64,000 nucleotides of DNA from Desulfobulbus oralis (lineage in GTDB: Bacteria > Desulfobacterota > Desulfobulbia > Desulfobulbales > Desulfobulbaceae): the NCBI RefSeq assembly GCF_002952055.1, contig NZ_CP021255.1, positions 248,001 through 312,000 on the forward strand, in the 5' to 3' direction. Position numbers and translations under genes: made by a program. The notes under the pieces were generated by a model, which was not told the DNA's origin, searched no databases, and saw only the letters and a list, made by a program, of their open reading frames with translations. Positions 8,217 to 18,351 of this stretch are shown here, piece after piece; positions within the stretch are counted from its first letter, which is position 1; each line of letters begins with the position of its first letter.

Positions 8217-9700
8217 CCCGGCATAGAGGCGATCCCCCCGCCAAGGCCCCGCAGCGTTTCAGTGCTCCCGGCTTTGGCAACAGTGCTGCCCCGCAGCACA
8301 TCATCCACCCCCTCATTGCCGTCCAGCTGTCCGCCTTCCGTGGCCAGACTCACCGCCTTCTGCGCCAGCAGCTCCTGCCAGCTCAGGCTCCTGCCGTCCG
8401 CAAAGGCAAACACATCCACACGCCTGTCCGCATAGTTCGGATAGTACCAGTACTCCAGTTTCACACTCTGCCCGCTTTCACCAACCCGAATGATCAGATC
8501 ATAGCCCGATTGCTCCAGACGGATGTCGGAAAGCCCGATCCCCTCGCCAAAGCGCAGCGTGTCCGTACTCTCCGTATCTCCGTCCAGCTCGATCACCGTC
8601 TCCCCGCTCCCCGCCTGGATCAGATACTCGTCCGAGCCCGCCCCGCCTGTCATCCGCGTAGTCGCCGCACTCCCGCTCTGGTTGACCAGCAGATCGTCGC
8701 CTTCCTCCCCATACAGATACGATTTTGTGGCAGCCGCATTGGTGAAGAGCTGGTCGTCATCCCTGCCGCCATAGAGAGACGCGGTCGAAGACAACCCCGC
8801 ATAGAGGCGATCCCGCCCGCCAAGGCCCCGCAGCGTTTCAGTGCTCCCGGCTTTGGCAACAGTGCTGCCTCGCAGCACATCATCCACCCCCTCATTGCCG
8901 TCCAGCTGTCCGCCTTCCGTGGCCAGACTCACCGCCTTCTGCGCCAGCAGTTCCTGCCAGCTCAGGCTCCTGCCGTCCGCAAAGGCAAACACATCCACAC
9001 GCCTGTCCGCATAGTTCGGATAGTACCAGTACTCCAGTTTCACACTCTGCCCGCTTTCACCAACCCGAATGATCAGATCATAGCCCGATTGCTCCAGACG
9101 GATGTCGGAAAGCCCGATCCCCTCGCCAAAGCGCAGCGTGTCCGTACTCTCCGTATCTCCGTCCAGCTCGATCACCGTCTCCCCGCTCCCCGCCTGGATC
9201 AGATACTCGTCCGAGCCCGCCCCGCCTGTCATCCGCGTAGTCGCTGCACTCCCGCTCTGGTTGACCAGCAGATCGTCGCCATCCTCCCCATACAGAGAGG
9301 AGCTCGTGGCGGCCGCATTGGTGAAGAGCTGGTCGTCATCCCTGCCACCATACAGAGACGCGGTCTGGGACAACCCCGCATAGAGGCGATCCCGCCCGCC
9401 AAGACCCCGCAGCGTTTCAGTGCTCCCGGCTTTGGCAAGCGTGCTGCCCCGCAGCACATCATCCACCCCCTCATTGCCGTCCAGCTGTCCGCCTTCCGTG
9501 GCCAGACTCACCGCCTTCTGCGCCAGCAGTTCCTGCCAGCTCAGGCTCCTGCCGTCCGCAAAGGCAAACACATCCACACGCCTGTCCGCATAGTTCGGAT
9601 AGTACCAGTACTCCAGTTTCACACTCTGCCCGCTTTCACCAACCCGAATGATCAGATCATAGCCCGATTGCTCCAGACGGATGTCGGAAAGCCCGATCCC
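6217..9700 (-). repeat. Six-period tandem repeat in the RTX gene (576-579 bp unit)
   Basis: The same RFGEGIGLSDI-encoding position recurs near 6217, 6793, 7369, 7945, 8523, 9102 and 9681, giving periods of 576, 576, 576, 578, 579 and 579 bp. The three-base difference is the presence of EYWYYPNYADRR against ADWYYVNADRR. The 578 bp unit carries the one-base deletion. Units are nearly identical at the DNA level, so the array is recent or kept uniform by gene conversion, and is prone to assembly error. Confidence 0.93.
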
Positions 9701-11710
9701 CTCGCCAAAGCGCAGTCTGTCCTTGCCCTCGCCGGAGCTTATCGTAATCTCCTGCCCGCCCCGGGGAGCAATCAGGTACAGATCGTCGCCTGCCGTGCCG
9801 CTCAGCCGCTCTTGGTCTCCTGTGCCCGGCCTGAGCACCTGCAGTCCCGCGCTCGCCACCGCAAAGGCAAAGGCATCGCCATCCAGATCGCCCGCGGCCC
9901 GGAAAGCATCGAGCACCCGCTCCCCATCCTCGCCATAACTGCTCAAATAACGAACCAGGGACTGCAGCAGAGCGGAACATCTGCCGCTGTCCGCTGTCCA
10001 GCTCTCCTGCAGCAGGGCCATGCTCCGGCTGAAGTCAAAGCTCAGTTCCCAAGTCGCCGGATCGATGCTCAGCTTAATACCTGCCAGCAGCGGCGCCAGA
10101 TGCGTCTGCGCCATGAGCTGACCATCCACATAGTCCTTCAACCTGGCAAAGGCCTCGCTGAGGTATTTCGCGCCGTGCTGATTGGGATTGGGGGAAGAGC
10201 CGCCCTGACGGAAAGCCGAACCCATAAAGGCCTCCATGGCGGCCACGATGCGGGCGTCGATATTGCCGCCCCGGCTGTCCGGGGCAAGGCCTGCCACCCC
10301 GGCCCAGGTATAGATGAGCTGTTCCAGAATGGCCTGCCGAGCCGCCACATCCGTCTCCGCGGCAAAGCGCTCCACCAGGGATTTCAAGGCACCGCTCCCA
10401 TCCCGGGCCATAGCCTGATGCAGACTGTACACGTTGCCAAAGGCCATAACATCCGGCAGGGCCGCTATCTCTTCGGGAACCTCGACCAGCTCGGTGGGCA
10501 GAGTGCGCGCCGTATCTTCGGCAAACCACACGTCGCCCATCTGGCCCGTGCTGCCGTTTACATAAGTAAAACTGCCCTGCTGCCGCAGCGCATTGCCGTT
10601 GGCATCCACCACCTGCTGCACCGTGTAGCTGGTACAGAGACTCTGGATGCCCAGCTCGTCCAGGGTCAGCAGCTCGCCCTCGCCGACTTGGCCGTCGCTG
10701 TTTTTGTCCCGCCAGACCCGCAGGGCAGCAAAGGCCGCGTCACTGGCATCCAGCACGCCGTCTTTGTTTTTATCCAGCTCAGCCAGGGCCGCAAAGCCGT
10801 TGGCGGCCTTCTGGCCATTTTCCAGCAGGCTGTTGTTGCCAAAGAGTTCCGAACCATCGTCTATCTGTCCGTTGCCGTTCCTGTCCCAGACCAGGAGACC
10901 GTCATCAGGCGCAACCCAGCCGGAAAGCTGGGCAAAGCCGTTGCCGTCGTGGTCGAAGAACACACCCGCATCCTGGCCCAGGGTCTCGACGCCATCTCCG
11001 TCCAGGTCGAGAACAATGGGATCCTGACCGGCTGTGCCGAAGAGACCTTTCAACCCATCCAACAAGCCGTCCACAAAGGGATTGTACGGACGCTTCTTCG
11101 GCGGGTCTTTCAGGTGGGGAATATCCGGGTCGTCATCAGGATTGTACGGCGTTTTTTTTGACGGGTCGTCCAGATGAGGGACAGATGGTTCACCATTGCC
11201 GTCAGGGGTGCCGGGCGCAGTGGGATTCCCATCCCCAGCCTCTTTATCCTTGTCCTTATCCTCAGATTCAGCGGGCGTGGATGGCTGCTTGTTATTTTCG
11301 GGCTCTTTGCCTTCACTGCTGTTCGAGCCACCTTTGACAAAAAGCTCTGGGTGCTGAGTTGGGTCCTTCTCCCAGCCTTTCGGAGTTTTAGATTGAAGGC
11401 GGCCATCCCACCACATTTTAAAGCGTTCTAAATTTCCCTCTTTAGTGCCATATTTACTAGCATGCCAGTTGGGTTTTCCATCCGGTCCAACTTCAACATC
11501 TATATTATCTGTAATTTTGTACCACTTTTTCTCCTTATCATCCCAATATCCGTCTACGCCAGATATTTTTTCACCATTTTTAATGACTTGAAACCGATTC
11601 TTATTTTTATCATCATTATCCTCAAGCTTTACTATTATATCACCACCTGAATTATTTGTAAATTCCCCTTTATTTGGATAATCACGCTTATAATCATCTT
11701 TCCAACCCAT
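8072..11710 (-). CDS. FrpC-like RTX protein, N-terminal part with self-processing module
   Basis: The gene has an excellent start (AAGGAGG seven bases before ATG 11710). Residues 1-125 are an AT-rich-encoded domain I do not recognise, followed by a Ser/Pro/Asp/Lys linker with tandem PYNPDDDPD-type repeats. From residue 230 comes a region matching the self-processing module of Neisseria FrpC: QDPIVLDLDGDG, FDHDGNG, WDRNGNGQIDDGSELFG, DKNKDGVLDASD and DKNSDGQVG calcium loops. In FrpC, calcium triggers cleavage of an Asp-Pro bond; here it would be Asp230-Pro231. Then come a helical region (about 400-620) and three repeats. The frame breaks at 8234-8239, so residues after about 1158 are missense until a stop at 8072. 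No HlyC-type acyltransferase gene is nearby. Confidence 0.87.
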   Translation of the reverse strand: MGWKDDYKRDYPNKGEFTNNSGGDIIVKLEDNDDKNKNRFQVIKNGEKISGVDGYWDDKEKKWYKITDNIDVEVGPDGKPNWHASKYGTKEGNLERFKMWWDGRLQSKTPKGWEKDPTQHPELFVKGGSNSSEGKEPENNKQPSTPAESEDKDKDKEAGDGNPTAPGTPDGNGEPSVPHLDDPSKKTPYNPDDDPDIPHLKDPPKKRPYNPFVDGLLDGLKGLFGTAGQDPIVLDLDGDGVETLGQDAGVFFDHDGNGFAQLSGWVAPDDGLLVWDRNGNGQIDDGSELFGNNSLLENGQKAANGFAALAELDKNKDGVLDASDAAFAALRVWRDKNSDGQVGEGELLTLDELGIQSLCTSYTVQQVVDANGNALRQQGSFTYVNGSTGQMGDVWFAEDTARTLPTELVEVPEEIAALPDVMAFGNVYSLHQAMARDGSGALKSLVERFAAETDVAARQAILEQLIYTWAGVAGLAPDSRGGNIDARIVAAMEAFMGSAFRQGGSSPNPNQHGAKYLSEAFARLKDYVDGQLMAQTHLAPLLAGIKLSIDPATWELSFDFSRSMALLQESWTADSGRCSALLQSLVRYLSSYGEDGERVLDAFRAAGDLDGDAFAFAVASAGLQVLRPGTGDQERLSGTAGDDLYLIAPRGGQEITISSGEGKDRLRFGEGIGLSDIRLEQSGYDLIIRVGESGQSVKLEYWYYPNYADRRVDVFAFADGRSLSWQELLAQKAVSLATEGGQLDGNEGVDDVLRGSTLAKAGSTETLRGLGGRDRLYAGLSQTASLYGGRDDDQLFTNAAATSSSLYGEDGDDLLVNQSGSAATTRMTGGAGSDEYLIQAGSGETVIELDGDTESTDTLRFGEGIGLSDIRLEQSGYDLIIRVGESGQSVKLEYWYYPNYADRRVDVFAFADGRSLSWQELLAQKAVSLATEGGQLDGNEGVDDVLRGSTVAKAGSTETLRGLGGRDRLYAGLSSTASLYGGRDDDQLFTNAAATKSYLYGEEGDDLLVNQSGSAATTRMTGGAGSDEYLIQAGSGETVIELDGDTESTDTLRFGEGIGLSDIRLEQSGYDLIIRVGESGQSVKLEYWYYPNYADRRVDVFAFADGRSLSWQELLAQKAVSLATEGGQLDGNEGVDDVLRGSTVAKAGSTETLRGLGGGIASMPGCLRLRLCMVAGMTTSSSPMRPPQNRICTGRKATICWSTRAGVRRLRR

Positions 11711-11764
11711 GGAGCACCTCCTTATAATGAGAAAATTATTGCAATCAATACAAAAGATTATTTA

Positions 11765-12484
11765 TCACTGATTTGATTTTTTTGACAGTTCAAAAAATTC
11801 ATCAAACGAATGTTGATCAAAAATTTCAGGACAATTATCTTTTCCGCATCTATAAACATAATCGCCAAAATTTCGCTTTATAACAACACTAGTCATTTTA
11901 TCATCTATAAAGTAAACATTGAATTCAAATCCCGCATTAAATATACCTTTATATGTATATACAAATTTTATTAATTTTTTATATTCATCGCTATATTCTG
12001 CCCAGTTTTTACCAGGATTCCTATCTTGAATTTTTTTGGCTTCTTCATAAGGAGAAATAACTTTAACAGGATATCCTAAAGATTTGATCACAGCGTCTCT
12101 GTTATCACCAATTTTCAGAGACATTATTTTTTCCTTTGTAAGATTCGGGGCAACATAGCATCCTGCTAAGGGATCATAAAGAAACGTTAAAATAGCTGTA
12201 GATATCGTGAATAAATGATATAAAAATATTACAATAAAAACATTCGGAAATGCTTTCCAAAAAAAATTAATTTTACCTTTATGAAGAAATTTTATAATTA
12301 AAAATACTATATAAATAGTGCACAGCAATGCGACTCTAATTACTTCTTCTTGTTGATAGCGTAACATTTTATGCCATATAGTACCGTCAAGTAACGTAAA
12401 AATTCCGCCGAGTATGGCAAAATATTTTGCTACTTTAACAATTATTGACCATCTCCCTTTAATTTTTGGTTTGCATTCTATCAC
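11765..12484 (-). CDS. AT-rich integral membrane protein with BamE/SmpA-like C-terminal segment
   Basis: I take the GTG at 12484 as start because GGAGGAATAAGC precedes it; the frame stays open upstream to 12574, but that stretch lies in an inverted-repeat element. The 239-residue product has three to four hydrophobic segments (about 14-32, 48-65, 76-100) and then a soluble C-terminal part. That part holds a motif like the SmpA/OmlA family (KIGDNRDAVIKSLGYPVK) and a Cys-x4-Cys pair near the end. It lies 54 bases before the RTX gene on the same strand and shares the low GC of that gene's first 300 bases, against GC-rich surroundings. An immunity or accessory role toward the RTX N-terminal domain is inference. 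Confidence 0.72.
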   Translation of the reverse strand: MIECKPKIKGRWSIIVKVAKYFAILGGIFTLLDGTIWHKMLRYQQEEVIRVALLCTIYIVFLIIKFLHKGKINFFWKAFPNVFIVIFLYHLFTISTAILTFLYDPLAGCYVAPNLTKEKIMSLKIGDNRDAVIKSLGYPVKVISPYEEAKKIQDRNPGKNWAEYSDEYKKLIKFVYTYKGIFNAGFEFNVYFIDDKMTSVVIKRNFGDYVYRCGKDNCPEIFDQHSFDEFFELSKKSNQ

Positions 12485-12508
12485 GCTTATTCCTCCATTT
12501 TGCCATAA

Positions 12509-12649
12509 CAGTCCGTTGAAAAAGTCGCAGTAGTGCACAATGCGAGTAAAAATCTTCGTCAGGCAGAGCCGCAACTCACTGATTCTACGCTACTTGAAAA
12601 TTGAAATTCCTGTAGCGTGAAACCTGAAATATAGTTTTTCAACAGCCTG
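12509..12649. repeat. Small inverted-repeat element (MITE-like)
   Basis: The left end (12509-12523, CAGTCCGTTGAAAAA) and the right end (12635-12649, TTTTTCAACAGCCTG) are near-perfect inverted repeats enclosing about 110 bases without coding capacity. The same GACTTTTTCAACRGRCTGATAAG sequence occurs at about 32880-32903 beside transposase debris, so this is probably a nonautonomous derivative of that insertion sequence. It ends 25 bases before the start of the AT-rich membrane gene and could affect its promoter. Confidence 0.6.
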
Positions 12650-12797
12650 ATAAGTTATTTGTCGCATCTGGATTCCAGCCCGGCAAATGGGGTTGCCAAA
12701 TTATTTTCATGAAACCAAATTCTGGCCGTATTTGCAAGTTGTTATTTGCAATGCCGGCCGGCAAAAACCAGAGACCGAAAATGAAAAAGCAGCCCGA

Positions 12798-13613
12798 CTA
12801 TGCCGCAAGCGGCAGGCATTGCTCCGGGTAGTCATCCGCAAAGCGACTGGCCACATCCGCCACCCCGGCCCAGGTGTAGATGATCTGTTCCAGAATGGCC
12901 TGCCGATCCGCTCCCCACTCCTCGCGCGCGTTCATCACCACCCCCAGCTTCTCCACCGAAAGCGCCGCCTCCTGGTACTGGTGGATCAGACCCACTAGAC
13001 GCACCAGGGGCGAGGTCACCCGGCCCGCCAGCATCTGAAAGGCAATCAGCGCACCCACGCTCAGGCTGCCGTCAAAAACCAGACCAGCGCCCACCCAGAT
13101 CAGAATTACCGTCATCATCCGCTCCAGAAACTGGGTCAGGCTGCGGGCGGTAATCGAGATCCTGCCCACCCTGAACTGCATGCTCACCGCAGCCGCCACC
13201 TTCTGCTCCCACTGGCCCCGCAACAGCGGCTCAATCGCCATGGCCTTGACCGTCGCAATCCCGTGAATCGTTTCCACCAGCATGGCCTGACGCTTCGACT
13301 CCGCCTCATAAAGCGCATCCAGACGCCGCCTGAAGGTCCGGCTCGCCGCATCGAAGCTCAGCCAGGAGGGCAGCGCCGAACCGTCCGCCAGACTCGCGCT
13401 GTACGAAAGCGCGTCGCCGTCCGGGTCGCTGAAGGCATCGGCCGCCAGCACATAGCTGAAGTCCTCCCCAGCCTGCCCCGCCGCATCCGCAAGCGGGGCG
13501 GACAGCACCGGCTCGTGGTTTTTCGTTACCATCAGGGCAAAAATGCCCCCCGTCCTCGCACCCTTCGAGTCGGTTGCGGTGAGCTGTATCTGCAGATTGC
13601 CCATAGTATCCAT
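12798..13613 (-). pseudogene. Chimeric remnant of RTX adhesin and exporter genes
   Basis: The frame is a mosaic. Its first part (from 13613) reads as a cadherin-like/Ig-like domain of an RTX adhesin (TATDSKGARTGG, DAFSDPDGDALSY, LPSWLSFD). At 13336 it switches abruptly into a copy of the exporter membrane domain that runs to 12901 and matches 3614-4049 without gaps and with only a few substitutions. It then passes into a piece like the RTX protein (RQAILEQIIYTWAGV, compare the same segment near 10300). No start signal, promoter or complete domain set is visible. It is best read as a recombination scar that once belonged to a second RTX locus. Confidence 0.8.
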
Positions 13614-13746
13614 GCAGCAGCCTTTCCGCCGCTGGCGCCAGGGAGCCTTGCCACGAAAAACAGTTCTGCTGCACACTGTGTGAAACACCGTGATCCAGCG
13701 CCCTGGGCAGCCCATTGCCTGCAACCGTGTCGCGGTCACAGGCCCT

Positions 13747-14202
13747 TTAGCCTTTCCGGCTGCCTCTGGCGCCCAGATGACAGTGCAGCGCTTTGCAGCA
13801 CTCGCATTCCGTACCGGTAATATGCTCCAGAATGCCGCAATCGCCACCGCGATCCCCGGAACAGGAACGCAGCAGCGTCTGCAGATGCTCCTTCAGATGG
13901 CTGAGCTCGACAATCTGGGCCTCGACACTGGCAATGTGCTTTTCCACCAGTTGGCTGACCCAGCGGCAGCTCCTTGTGGGGTGATCCCGGAACTGCAGGA
14001 GTTCGCGGATTTCCGAAAGTGTCATGCCGTGCAGACGGCAGTGGCGGATGAAGTGCAGGCGCTCCGCCGCCCCCTCATCGTAGAGCCGGTAATTGCCTTC
14101 CGTACGTGCCGGGGCTGACAGGAGCCCTGCCTTTTCGTAGTAGCGGATGGTCACCACCTGACAGCCGCTCAGTTTCGCCAGTTCACCGATTTTAAGCTGC
14201 AT
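13747..14202 (-). CDS. MerR-family heavy-metal-responsive regulator (CadR/PbrR/ZntR type)
   Basis: A 151-residue protein with the MerR winged helix-turn-helix at the N-terminus (KIGELAKLSGCQVVTIRYYEKAGLL, NYRLY), a long dimerisation helix, and a cysteine-rich C-terminus (RSCSGDRGGDC, ECECCKALHCH) suited to Zn, Cd or Pb. ATG 14202 has GGAGG nine bases upstream. It is divergent from the metal P-type ATPase gene, with a typical MerR-type promoter between them. It would twist that promoter into an active form when metal binds, the known mechanism of the family. The Cys-x7-Cys spacing is one longer than I recall for CadR/PbrR. Confidence 0.93.
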   Translation of the reverse strand: MQLKIGELAKLSGCQVVTIRYYEKAGLLSAPARTEGNYRLYDEGAAERLHFIRHCRLHGMTLSEIRELLQFRDHPTRSCRWVSQLVEKHIASVEAQIVELSHLKEHLQTLLRSCSGDRGGDCGILEHITGTECECCKALHCHLGARGSRKG

Positions 14203-14274
14203 CCGCGCCTCCCCTTCGTCTTGCCATATCCGCGGCAAAGGCCGCCGCGCTCCCCCCATTTTTTCAAAAAGGGC

Positions 14275-14305
14275 TTGACCCTATAGCAGGTAGAGCCTGT
14301 ACCGT
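14275..14305 (+). promoter_or_regulatory. MerR-type promoter of the metal ATPase gene
   Basis: TTGACC at 14275-14280 and TACCGT at 14300-14305 are separated by 19 bases, the over-long spacer characteristic of MerR-controlled promoters. The spacer holds the imperfect dyad CCCTATAGCAGGTAGAG, close to the operators known for PbrR and CadR. This supports control by the divergent regulator. Confidence 0.8.
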
Positions 14306-14373
14306 ACAGTCCCTGACAGGAAAAGGCACGACCTTTCCGCTCCAGTACAAGCATTGACACAGAGGGAGCACAC

Positions 14374-16986
<2,613 letters not shown>

Positions 16987-17005
16987 CTCAGGGGAAAAGC
17001 CAGAC

Positions 17006-17039
17006 AAAAAACGGCTCCAGGACCTCTCCTGGAGCCGTT
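17006..17039 (-). terminator. Rho-independent terminator after the HbpS-like gene
   Basis: A perfect 13-base stem (17010-17022 with 17027-17039), loop CCTC, followed on the minus strand by six T. It lies 24 bases after the stop of the minus-strand gene and may also stop plus-strand transcripts of the ATPase gene. Confidence 0.9.
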
Positions 17040-17062
17040 GTTGCCGGGCTGGACAGCAAGAG

Positions 17063-17545
17063 CTATTTTACCGCCGCTGCTCCGGCCCTGGCCACGGCCG
17101 TATCCTCGGCCACGCTGCCGCCGCTGACCCCAACCGCGCCCACGATGACGCCGCCCCGGATCAGGAGCTCGCCGCCGCCAAAAATGGCCAGACCGCCGTT
17201 GGTCACCTCGATGCCGTACAGCTCCTGGCCTGGCTGGGCAGCCGCGCCCAACTGGGCGGAAGACATGTTGAAGGCGCGTGCTGTGCGGGCCTTCTTCTGC
17301 GAAATGTCGATACTGCCCAAAAACGCGCCGTCTTCCCGGACAAAGGCCTTGAGGTTGCCGCCCGCATCCACCACGGCTATGTTCATGGGCACGCCCTGGG
17401 CTGCCGACTTCTTCAGCGCCGCGTCCACCACGGCCCGGGCCTCGGACAGGGTCAGATCATCGGGCAACTGCTTGACCAGCTCTGCAGCCTGCCCGTTGAC
17501 AACAAGCAGCAATCCGGCCAGAACACAAACAAGTCCGTAACGCAT
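17063..17545 (-). CDS. Exported GlcG/HbpS-family protein (DUF336)
   Basis: A 160-residue protein with a cleavable signal peptide (about 1-21, ending GQAA) and the whole GlcG/HbpS domain: SEARAVVDAALKKSAAQG, IAVVDAGGNLKAFVREDGA, NGGLAIFGGGELL, and VGAVGVSGGSVAEDTAVARAG at the end. Family members bind haem or small ligands and form oligomers; the true ligand here is unknown. ATG 17545 has GGGAGG in front. The gene stands alone between its own promoter and a strong terminator and is divergent from the receiver-protein gene. Confidence 0.85.
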   Translation of the reverse strand: MRYGLVCVLAGLLLVVNGQAAELVKQLPDDLTLSEARAVVDAALKKSAAQGVPMNIAVVDAGGNLKAFVREDGAFLGSIDISQKKARTARAFNMSSAQLGAAAQPGQELYGIEVTNGGLAIFGGGELLIRGGVIVGAVGVSGGSVAEDTAVARAGAAAVK

Positions 17546-17571
17546 GACACACCTCCCTGGTGTTGGAAAAT

Positions 17572-17631
17572 ATTGGCGCCAAAACTGGCATAAATGTTCC
17601 ACAGTATAGAGCATCCGCCCATCCCTCTCAA
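17572..17631 (-). promoter_or_regulatory. Sigma-70-like promoter and palindromic operator candidate of the HbpS-like gene
   Basis: On the minus strand TTGAGA (17626-17631) and TATACT (17603-17608) are 17 bases apart. Downstream, the 10-base perfect palindrome TTGGCGCCAA near 17572-17582 lies in the leader, where a repressor could bind. The repressor is unknown. Confidence 0.6.
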
Positions 17632-17771
17632 CAGGAATGCCCGGCCCCTCGGCCGGGCGAGAGCAAAAAACGCCGTTTTTTCTGGCGGAAAATGCGGTAC
17701 AATGCGGGGGCAGGCGGGCCGCGCTCCGCGCGCTGACCTGAAGCATACGGAATTTCACCTGAAAGAGGACT

Positions 17772-18200
17772 ATGATTGCGGCACGCATCACGGAGCAGGA
17801 CGCTCTCGCGCAGGCCCGGCTTCTCCTGGTGGACGACGAGAGCGCCTTTCGGCGGGCCCTGGGCCGGCAGTTGGAGCACCGGGGCATCGCGCTCACCGCG
17901 GTGGGCTGCTGCGCCGAAGCCCTGCGCCATCTGGAACTTGAGCCCGTGGATGTGGTCATCATGGACATGCAGATGCCCGGTCTGGACGGCGTGGAATGCC
18001 TGCGTCGGATCAAGCGGCGCTGGCCCCAGGCGGAGGTCATTTTTCTGACCGCCCACGCCTCGGTGCAAAGCGGCACTGCCGGCATGGCAGGCGGGGCCTT
18101 TGACTACTGCCTCAAACCCATCGACATATCGGAGCTGCTGGACAGGGTGGAGCTGGCCGCGCAAAAGGCGCTGATCAACCGGGAAAGCGGAGCGCTCTGA
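17772..18200 (+). CDS. Stand-alone response-regulator receiver protein
   Basis: This 142-residue protein is a single CheY-like receiver domain: acidic pair in LLLVDDESAF, phospho-acceptor Asp in VVIMDMQMPGLDG, Thr in FLTAHAS and Lys in CLKPIDI. No output domain follows. It would be phosphorylated by a histidine kinase encoded elsewhere and act by protein contact. There is a good ribosome binding site (AAAGAGGA). No kinase gene adjoins it; divergence from the HbpS-like gene does not by itself imply a link. Confidence 0.93.
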   Translation: MIAARITEQDALAQARLLLVDDESAFRRALGRQLEHRGIALTAVGCCAEALRHLELEPVDVVIMDMQMPGLDGVECLRRIKRRWPQAEVIFLTAHASVQSGTAGMAGGAFDYCLKPIDISELLDRVELAAQKALINRESGAL

Positions 18201-18351
18201 GCTCCCGCAATACGGTCTTGCAACCAGGTGCAGTGGATTTATAATGGAGAATCCCGACTGCATCAGGAATGTGCTGGATGGAAGAGAAGAAGAATATGGA
18301 CGAGGGCAGCATGCCCATTGCACCAGCAGTCTTCCCTGGGAGGTTCAACAG

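Noticed and set aside
6217..9700. Possible CRISPR-like regular repeats
   Set aside because: The period is 576-579 bp, in frame and coding; there are no short direct repeats with variable spacers and no cas genes.
5490..11161. Two plus-strand open frames of 981 and 883 codons across the RTX gene
   Set aside because: They mirror the RTX repeats on the other strand; repeating HTLPAFANPDDQIIARFLQ text reflects the DNA repeat, not a real protein.
12485..12574. N-terminal extension of the AT-rich membrane protein to ATG 12574
   Set aside because: The extension lies in the inverted-repeat element and has no ribosome binding site, whereas GTG 12484 has GGAGG.
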